Part shown: positions 1-6,200 of the stretch, one piece after another
Layout of the letters: every line of letters begins with the position of its first letter
How positions within the stretch are numbered: the stretch's first letter is position 1
Source: an uncultured Collinsella sp.
Lineage (GTDB): Bacteria; Actinomycetota; Coriobacteriia; Coriobacteriales; Coriobacteriaceae
Direction: 5' to 3'
NCBI GenBank assembly: GCA_900552155.1
Contig: URYU01000049.1
Coordinates: forward strand, 1-11,465
DNA: 11,465 nt
Notes under the pieces: generated by a model
Told to the model about the DNA's origin: nothing
The model's input: only the letters and a program-made list of their open reading frames with translations
The model's database searches: none
Program-made: the position numbers and the translations under genes

Positions 1-1695
1 CTCGTAGAGCGGCGATTCGGCGATATACACGTAACCCTCGTCGATAAGCGTGGGCACCAGGCGGTAGAGCATGGTGAGCACGAGCGTACGGATGTGATAA
101 CCGTCGACGTCGGCGTCCGTACAGATGATGACTTTGTTCCAGTTGAGGTTGTCCAGGTCAAAGGCGCCGAGGTTCTTGATGCGCTTGTCTTTGATCTCCA
201 CGCCGCAGCCCAGCACGCGCATGAGGTCCATGATGATGTCGGACTTAAAGATGCGCGGGTAGTCCTCCTTCAGGCAGTTGAGGATCTTGCCGCGGACGGG
301 CATAACACCCTGGAACTCGGCATCGCGCGAGGTGCGAATGGCGCCCGCCGCCGAGTCGCCCTCTACGATGTAGATCTCGCGGCGGCTCTTGTCCTTGGAA
401 CGGCAGTCGATGAACTTCTGCACGCGGTTGGCCATGTCGGTCTTCTGCTGCAGGTTGGTCTTGATGCTCTGACGCGTCTTCTCGGCGTTCTCGCGCGAGC
501 GCTTGTTGATGAGCACCTGCTCCATGATCTTGTTGGCGGCGTCTTTGTTCTCGATCAAGTAGGTCGAGAGGCGCTCCTTAAAGAAGGCCGTCATAGCCTG
601 CTGGATAAAGCGGTTATTGATGGCCTTCTTGGTCTGGTTTTCGTAGGACGTCTGGGTGGAGAAGCAGTTGGTCACCAGTACCAGGCAGTCCTGGACGTCC
701 TGCCACTTAATGCCGCTCTCATTTTTGTTGTACTTGCCCTGTTGCTTAATGTAGGCATCGATGGCGCTGGTCAGAGCGCTCCGGGCCGCCTTCTCGGGTG
801 AGCCGCCGTTCTCGAGCCACGATGAGTTGTGGTAGTACTCCTGCATCATGAAAGTGCGCGAGAAGCACATGCAAGCAGTGATCTTGACGTTGTAGTCGGG
901 CAGGTCTTCACGGTCGCGACCACGGCGGTCGGCCTCGATAAAGAAGGGCTCGGTAAGGTAGTCGGTACCTACCTTCTCGAGCACGTAGTCCTCGATGCCC
1001 TTGGGATAGCAAAAGTCTTCTTCGGAGAACTCGCCATCGTCGCCTTCGATGCGCAGGCGGAAGGTCACGTTGGCGTTGACCACGGCCTGGCGGCGCATGG
1101 TCTCCCGATACCACTCGTGGGGAATGCTGATCGAGGTAAAGACCTCAAGATCGGGGCGCCACTTGATGGTGGTGCCGGTGCGGTCCTCATTGCTGGGCTC
1201 AATCTCGAGTGCCTTCTTCTTGGCGCCGACAACCTTGCCCTTCTTAAAGTGCAGGGAGTACTTGTTGCCGTCGCGCCAAACCGTGACATCCATGTATTCG
1301 GAGGCGTACTGGGTCGCGCACGAGCCCAGGCCATTGGTACCGAGCGAGAAGTCGTAGTCACCGCCCTGGTTGTTATTGTATTTGCCGCCGGCGTAGAGTT
1401 CGCAAAAGACGAGCTCCCAGTTAAAGCGCTTCTCGGAAGGGTTCCAGTCGAGCGGGCAGCCGCGGCCGTTGTCCTCTACCTGAATGGAGCCATCGCGAAA
1501 GGCGGTAAGGGTGATGAGCTTGCCGTAGCCCTGGCGCGCCTCGTCAACGGCGTTGGACAGGATCTCGAAGGCAGCGTGTGCACAGCCATCGAGTCCGTCC
1601 GAGCCAAAGATGACGGCGGGGCGCAGGCGTACGCGTTCCTCGTCCTTGAGCTGGCGGATACTGTCGTTACCATAGTTTGCGGTGTTATATGACAT
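1..1695 (-). CDS. Divergent type II DNA topoisomerase B subunit (GyrB/ParE-like), C-terminus cut off by window edge
   Basis: ATP-hydrolysing and Toprim subunit of a type II topoisomerase (gyrase or topo IV class), which would pair with a GyrA/ParC-like partner not in the window. The reading frame is open from ATG at 1695 to base 1 (565 codons, no stop). The GHKL ATPase part shows FEILSNAVDEA at residues 43-53 (E44 as catalytic Glu, N48 for Mg), DNGRG at 75-79, YAGGKY at 101-106 and GTNGLGS at 119-125. The transducer shows GTTIKWRPD at 174-182. The Toprim part shows EGDSAAG at 445-451, PVRGKILN at 466-473 and TDADVDGYHIRTL at 526-538. Several motifs depart from canonical GyrB: GLGS for the usual GVGxS, EGDSAAG for EGDSAGG, and SNAVDE for DNAIDE. 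It is therefore probably a second, divergent paralogue or ParE rather than housekeeping GyrB. About 70-100 C-terminal residues are missing compared with ParE-sized relatives. Whether to name it gyrB or parE cannot be settled here. Confidence 0.93.
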   Translation of the reverse strand, partial: MSYNTANYGNDSIRQLKDEERVRLRPAVIFGSDGLDGCAHAAFEILSNAVDEARQGYGKLITLTAFRDGSIQVEDNGRGCPLDWNPSEKRFNWELVFCELYAGGKYNNNQGGDYDFSLGTNGLGSCATQYASEYMDVTVWRDGNKYSLHFKKGKVVGAKKKALEIEPSNEDRTGTTIKWRPDLEVFTSISIPHEWYRETMRRQAVVNANVTFRLRIEGDDGEFSEEDFCYPKGIEDYVLEKVGTDYLTEPFFIEADRRGRDREDLPDYNVKITACMCFSRTFMMQEYYHNSSWLENGGSPEKAARSALTSAIDAYIKQQGKYNKNESGIKWQDVQDCLVLVTNCFSTQTSYENQTKKAINNRFIQQAMTAFFKERLSTYLIENKDAANKIMEQVLINKRSRENAEKTRQSIKTNLQQKTDMANRVQKFIDCRSKDKSRREIYIVEGDSAAGAIRTSRDAEFQGVMPVRGKILNCLKEDYPRIFKSDIIMDLMRVLGCGVEIKDKRIKNLGAFDLDNLNWNKVIICTDADVDGYHIRTLVLTMLYRLVPTLIDEGYVYIAESPLYE

Positions 1696-1749
1696 ACTCG
1701 ATCTCTCGGTGCTCACTTGATGAGTTTAAATCATATAGAAAGACAAGGT

Positions 1750-1778
1750 AGCATAGCCCAGCCCATAGGCGATTCCAA
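1750..1778 (-). promoter_or_regulatory. Candidate sigma-70-type promoter for the topoisomerase gene
   Basis: On the minus strand there is a -35-like TTGGAA (plus-strand 1773-1778) and a -10-like TATGCT (1750-1755), separated by 17 bases. Each hexamer matches 4 of 6 consensus positions. This would put the transcript start about 45-50 bases upstream of the ATG at 1695. A TATGAT closer to the gene has no convincing -35. Weak call. Confidence 0.3.
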
Positions 1779-1789
1779 CCAACACGAAA

Positions 1790-1820
1790 TCCATCGAACA
1801 ATAGTTCGGAGTTCGATGGA
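1790..1820. repeat. 10-bp perfect inverted repeat with 11-base loop
   Basis: TCCATCGAAC at 1790-1799 is the exact reverse complement of GTTCGATGGA at 1811-1820. The loop contains a second GTTCG (1804-1808), which can pair instead with CGAAC at 1795-1799, so two mutually exclusive hairpins are possible. It overlaps the LexA-like box. There is no T-run after it on either strand, so it does not look like an intrinsic terminator. Confidence 0.75.
1795..1808. promoter_or_regulatory. Candidate LexA (SOS) box, CGAAC-AATA-GTTCG
   Basis: The 14-base site CGAACAATAGTTCG is a perfect 5-bp inverted repeat with a 4-base spacer. It carries the GAAC-N4-GTTC core of the LexA/DinR operator of Gram-positive bacteria. 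With flanks (TCGAAC-N4-GTTCGG, 1794-1809) it matches 11 of 12 specified positions of the mycobacterial-type consensus TCGAAC-N4-GTTCGA. It lies 100 bases upstream of the topoisomerase start, just beyond the candidate -35, and inside the larger repeat 1790-1820. LexA control is an inference from the site alone. Confidence 0.45.
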
Positions 1821-1827
1821 GGTTCGT

Positions 1828-1864
1828 TTACTCGGACAAAACCGAGTCGGTTATGTCCGAGTAA
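1828..1864. repeat. 37-bp near-perfect palindrome
   Basis: The palindrome is centred on G1846. The outer arms TTACTCGGACA (1828-1838) and TGTCCGAGTAA (1854-1864) pair over 11 bp, and the inner arms AACCGA (1840-1845) and TCGGTT (1847-1852) pair over 6 bp. The only break is an A/A mismatch at 1839/1853. The one-base centre suits a dyad-symmetric protein-binding site better than an RNA hairpin, though a hairpin with a larger loop is possible. It starts 7 bases after the 1790-1820 repeat. The binding factor is unknown. Confidence 0.8.
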
Positions 1865-1905
1865 GTTTGAAGGCGGCCGGATGCGTCTTGCTGCGTTTAC
1901 GGTTG

Positions 1906-1927
1906 GATACGTTGTCGAAAACGTGTC
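1906..1927. repeat. Short stem-loop, 8-bp stem with one T-G pair
   Basis: GATACGTT at 1906-1913 faces AACGTGTC at 1920-1927 across the 6-base loop GTCGAA. The stem has seven Watson-Crick pairs and one pair that would be U-G in RNA. Function unknown; it is one of a series of inverted repeats in this intergenic region. Confidence 0.45.
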
Positions 1928-1973
1928 GTGCGGATTGTTGGATCGAATCGAACATTGGGACAGACGTCTCGTT

Positions 1974-2017
1974 TTATGGGCCGGGGGCGTGCATGTGCGA
2001 GTTCTTTTGGCCCATAA
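1974..2017. repeat. 9-bp perfect inverted repeat with 26-base spacer
   Basis: TTATGGGCC at 1974-1982 is the exact reverse complement of GGCCCATAA at 2009-2017. A further GGGCC-containing stretch (2039-2044) follows. The long spacer and the lack of a T-run argue against a terminator. It could be a pair of half-sites or the base of an RNA helix. Confidence 0.55.
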
Positions 2018-2159
2018 GGAACGCTGGTGGGTCGTTATTTGGGCCACGGGTCACTTCGCCGGCGCCGTGTTTCGTCATACGCTCATAGTGGAAGCCGATG
2101 CCACGGGATGACGAAGGCCTTGGGCAACGGATGAGCTGCAAGCGAAAGGAGCGGTGAGG

Positions 2160-3179
2160 ATGATGAAGCCCATGACGAAGAAGCTGCTGTTAGGAATTCC
2201 CACCGTGACGCTTTCGGCCGTGCTGGCGTGTACGGTGGCCGGCTGTGGCGGCAGTGCTCCGAGCGGCGCGGCTGGCAGCTCGGGCGGCAGCGTGTCTGTG
2301 CAGGAAAAGCCCAAGGCCTATGAGTCGCAGACGGTCGAGGTGGCAGGCATTACCTATGAGTCGGTGGCTCACGGTACGTTCTATCGTGGCGATGCCAAGC
2401 TACAGGACGGCTTTTACCTGCACATCAAGATCACCAACAACAACACAAAGAACAGGACGTTCAGTTCCTTTAACGTGCATGCTGCCCAGGGCGATCTTGA
2501 GGCAGGCGACCCGTTGTTTACTTCCGGCAAGGCGGCTGTGCTCGACTACGTTGCAAGCGAGGCCCCCGATGATCTGCACAAGGGAATTGACCTTTCCGAG
2601 AGAACAGACATCGGTCCGGGCGAGACCGTTGAGTACGTATATTTCTGGGCGCCCAAGACGGCGTACTACGGGCCCATCACTGTCGAGTTCGTAGACGCTT
2701 ACGCCCCCGCTAAGAACCACGAGGCCATGCACTTTGACACCACGGGCTGCGAGACCAAGGAGTTCAAGGCGGCCGGCGGCGTGGCCGATTCTGGCGAGAA
2801 GGCAGATTTAACGGGCATCGACTGCGCATCGTACAGCATCGAGGCCGCCGATGGGTACACGCTGGATTCGTCCAACGAAGAGCACGAAAAGGCAAACTTC
2901 TTCCACGATGAGACTGGAGGACGCCTGAACATCAGCATTTTCCCGCGCTCGCCGGAGGAAGAGGTTGCAAGCCTAGAGCAGGTCTACGAAGGCAAGGAGA
3001 CAACAACCGACCAGGTCGAGTACAACGGCATAACGTGGCTGCGCTTTACCGGTCCCGACAACGGCCATACGCTGTTTGCGACGGCTCCCGCGACGGGTGA
3101 AACCGTCCGTGTGTCGATCGGCTGGAAGATCGACTGGGATGCTGCCGTGCCCATGATGGAGGCGCTGAAGCTCAAGTAG
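2160..3179 (+). CDS. Secreted lipoprotein with N-terminal Ig-like (DUF5067/DUF4352-type) domain, function unknown
   Basis: Encodes a 339-residue membrane-anchored lipoprotein. The signal peptide has positive residues K7-K8, a hydrophobic core at about 9-25 and the lipobox VAGC with lipidated Cys29, followed by a Gly/Ser-rich linker to about residue 47. Domain one (about 50-170) looks like the Ig-like fold of small Gram-positive lipoproteins: a DGFYLHIKITNNNTKNRTF stretch, then IGPGETVEYVYFWAP. Domain two (about 215-339) is a separate alpha/beta-looking module ending in the gene's final AAVPMMEALKLK helix; I do not recognise it. The start was chosen as ATG 2160 because AAAGGAG at 2145-2151 sits 8 bases upstream; an in-frame GTG at 2154 is too close to that site, and ATG 2163 is also possible. 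It stands alone and is closed by its own terminator. It is probably an extracytoplasmic binding or adhesion protein, but the ligand is unknown. Confidence 0.88.
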   Translation: MMKPMTKKLLLGIPTVTLSAVLACTVAGCGGSAPSGAAGSSGGSVSVQEKPKAYESQTVEVAGITYESVAHGTFYRGDAKLQDGFYLHIKITNNNTKNRTFSSFNVHAAQGDLEAGDPLFTSGKAAVLDYVASEAPDDLHKGIDLSERTDIGPGETVEYVYFWAPKTAYYGPITVEFVDAYAPAKNHEAMHFDTTGCETKEFKAAGGVADSGEKADLTGIDCASYSIEAADGYTLDSSNEEHEKANFFHDETGGRLNISIFPRSPEEEVASLEQVYEGKETTTDQVEYNGITWLRFTGPDNGHTLFATAPATGETVRVSIGWKIDWDAAVPMMEALKLK

Positions 3180-3208
3180 CGGACTGCGATTCCCGTGTCA
3201 GGCGACTC

Positions 3209-3245
3209 AGGGCTGGCTCCGAGTTATCGGGGCCAGCCCTTTTTT
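3209..3245 (+). terminator. Rho-independent terminator of the lipoprotein gene
   Basis: GGGCTGGC (3210-3217) pairs with GCCAGCCC (3232-3239). The stem continues through CCGA/TCGG (3219-3222 with 3227-3230) and a T-G pair, closing on a GTTA loop. Six T follow at 3240-3245. It begins 29 bases after the lipoprotein stop. The opposite strand has no T-run after the stem, so it serves the plus-strand gene; no separate terminator was seen for the converging surface-protein gene. Confidence 0.93.
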
Positions 3246-3292
3246 GATGTTCGATGAGCCGAGTCGGCGTTTCTCACAAAAGTAACTAGGCG

Positions 3293-6200
3293 CTAGCGAG
3301 GCCTATCCGAATTGACCTCATCGGCGGTGTCGTTTTCGAGCGCCGTGCGGCGGGCACTGTAGGCGACGAGGCCGGCACCAGCTGCGGCGAGTGCTGCTGC
3401 GGCTGCCGTAAGGGGGACGTTGACATCGCCCGTGCCCGCAAGCGCGCCCGCTTTTCCGGAGCGCTTGTTAGTGCCGTGGTCCTTGCCACTGCCGGAGCTG
3501 CTTCCGCCGGAGCCGCCGCCCTCGTCAGCACCGCCGCCACTCGAGCCGCCATCGCCGTCGACCGTCATCGGGGCGTCGTGAAGTTCTGTCGTATCCGCGC
3601 TGTCGCATACGCCGACCTGAACTTCTGAGCGTTCGCATGCTGCGTCGGGCACATGAAGCTCGTGCAGTACGGCACCAAGCGCCGAGTTTGCTCCCGGTCG
3701 AATTTCCTCGAGCGTTACGGGATCGAGCGCCACCAGATTACGCGCCTTCGCATATAGCGTTACGCGTTTGCCCACTTCGGCGTTCCAACTCTCGGGGATG
3801 GCGAAGCGCATGCGGAACTGTGCCGTGCAACCCGGTGCCAGCACGGCGTTGCCGTTGTCGGCTACCAGCGGGTGCGTTGCAAAACGTGTGCCCAGCGTCT
3901 CGAGCGCGTACTTCACGTGTGCCATGTCGTTGGCCGAAGCGTCCTCGGCAAGCTCCGGATCGTAGATCGAAGCCATGCGTGCGTTCACTCCGAATCCGAT
4001 GGATGCGCTGGAGAACGGCTGGCTGGAGCCCTCTCGGTACAGATCGATCGTGCCGGCGGTCAGCAAGGTGTTGCCGTCGTTTCGCGCCGTGACCATGAAG
4101 GCTTCGCCTGCCGCTCCGGGCACCCCCGCGCCCGAGGTGGCTTCCGCGCCCGTCGGTGTCGCGCATGCCACCAGAGGCACTTCGATACCGTGTAGCTCTG
4201 CCTCGCTCTTCTCTGCACTCACAATGTGCGTGGCGAGCGCCGAGAGCATGCCGCCCGACGTTAAAAATGTCGTTATCTGATCGACGGGGTGGTCCAGCTC
4301 GCACATCACGAACGGCTCCGTGAACAGATCGCCTGCCAAGGTGCTGGCGAAGATGCGGAAGTGCTTGCCCATCACTGCTACCGGGTTGCCTTCTTCGTCG
4401 TAGGTTTGTCCCACCTTGCCATCGGTGTTCTCTACATAGAGCACGCACCTGCCGTTGTTGCTTACGCTTAACGATGCCGGGCCACAGCCTGCGGCACCCA
4501 CGGGCTGCGTTGCAAATGCCGATGCGCCTCGCGTCCAAGTAATATGCTGCAGTTGTTCGTTGACGGTTGCCAAAAAGCCCGTGTGCTGCGGCCACGGCAC
4601 CGCGTGGGGTACTGTGGCATCTGGCGACATAACGCCCCAGCCCGCGATGGACTGGCCGATCACGGCGTACGATGCGCAGCCACAACCGCCTGCAGTCTCG
4701 TATGCAACGGGCACCACCATTTTGCCGTTGATATTCTCGGGCGCGCCTAGCTCGATACTCGACGGCGCTTGCGGAAAGCGGAGGACCTGACGGAACGTGA
4801 GACTGTCGCCCAAATCATCCGACCACAGGGTAAAGCATTCCAGTGCAACCTCGGCCTCGCTGCCGAGCGCCTTTTCTGCGGTGGTTCCGCGGCGGTGAAG
4901 GTAGGCACCCGACAGGCGCCCGTCGACCAGCGTCTTGCCCACCGTGATACGCGGGCACTGCAGGCAATGATAGCCATCCTCTTGCAGACGGCCGCGCGAG
5001 ATGCTACGCCACGACGTGTGCGATATCACGCGAACTCCGTCGTTGCTTATGCGCAGGCGCACAACGGACAGTATGCCGGATGTGCTCGCCGTATCGAAAA
5101 GGGTGTTGTCGCCGGCGGGGCGCTCGCCCGAGACCAGCAGCACGTAGGCGTCCTGGTTTCCCCTCCCGTCTGTATATTCCACCACGTCGAAGTCGTAATC
5201 GAATATGCCGTTGCGCTCCACATCGCCCTCGCCAAACCCAAGGGGGAAGTCCACGGGCGTGGGAGCGGACCACGTGCCGTTCGTCTTTGTATGCACCACC
5301 AGGCGCGAACGACCATTCTCGCCGTAGCGCACCGAGGCGATGCGGAATAGGCACTCCACGCCGGCAATCATTGCCAGCTTCATGTGAGCTTCGCTGAGCA
5401 CGCCAGCAAACAGCACGTTGTCGCTCGAGGGTTTGATGCCGCCACGCTCGTCCTCCGACACGCCGGTAGAATTGGCGTTCGGGTCGGCAACGGTGTTCGT
5501 TGCCCGACCGATGTAGGTGTACTCATACATCGGCGCGGCGTTTTCGTCGTTCTCTATCAGTGCATGGACGAAATGCTCGATCTGTCCCGTGTCGTCGCTT
5601 TCTGCATCCGCCTCGAGCTCAATGCGCGTGACCGCTTGATCCCAATCGCGCACGACAGGCGCGGCGTTTACGGCAGTGGCCTTAACCTCGGCGCGTGCGA
5701 GCAGTTCGGCGTTGGTGACGATGGTGGCCGATGCGATAAATTGCGGCACGCCGCCCGCCTCAATGTTGCCGGCCGAGCCGAAGCAGGCATCCAGCGTATA
5801 AGGCGTACCTCCACCCAATGCGAGCTCAGAGCGCTGGAGCACATACTGGTCGCCATTGTTCACCGACATATTCCACGAATCGATGAGTGTGGGCCACGAC
5901 CCCGACCAAGCCTTGGTGGTCCACTTGAACATTACAAACTGGAGTATCACGTCGACATCGACGTCTGCACCTACGCGCAGTCGCGGAAGCTGGTGTCCAT
6001 CTGCCTTCTCATACCCAATGAACAGCGTGAGGGATGCGGCGCCGCGCACGGCAGACGAAGCGACGCCTGCAACGCCGGCGCCAAAGGTGACGGCAAGCCC
6101 GATCTGGATGGTGAACGAGCCCGACGTGTTTGAATAGTCGAGCGAAATGTTTTTAAAAAACGCCGCGCCGCTGCCGTGCGTGTGGGCACCCACGGCGAGC

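Larger units (their letters stand above)
1696..2159. other. Hairpin-rich divergent intergenic region without a recognisable gene
   Basis: These 464 bases separate the divergent topoisomerase and lipoprotein genes. Short open frames exist on both strands (1717-2088 plus, 1685-2047 minus), but their translations are rich in Arg, Cys and Trp, lack a convincing ribosome site and match nothing I recognise, so I do not call them genes. The region holds inverted repeats at 1790-1820, 1828-1864, 1906-1927 and 1974-2017, and a LexA-like box at 1795-1808. Local composition is lower in G+C than the flanking genes between about 1700 and 1870. It may hold regulatory sites for both neighbours or a structured RNA. 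Confidence 0.7.

Noticed and set aside
94..1692. Two long plus-strand open frames (94-801 and 829-1692) opposite the topoisomerase gene
   Set aside because: They are antisense shadows. The minus strand has clear catalytic motifs across the whole stretch, and the plus-strand translations show no family features or ribosome sites.
1790..2017. Inverted repeats as ends of a miniature transposable element
   Set aside because: The repeats are of unrelated sequence, no pair forms matching terminal repeats with a target duplication, and no transposase remnant is present.
1717..2111. Small open frames in the divergent intergenic region as possible genes
   Set aside because: No ribosome site, no recognisable protein pattern, and they run through the palindromes. 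Chance frames are more likely.
3258..3268. GCCGAGTCGGC as a terminator for the surface-protein gene
   Set aside because: The one-base centre cannot form a normal hairpin loop with a 5-bp stem, and no T-run follows on the minus strand.
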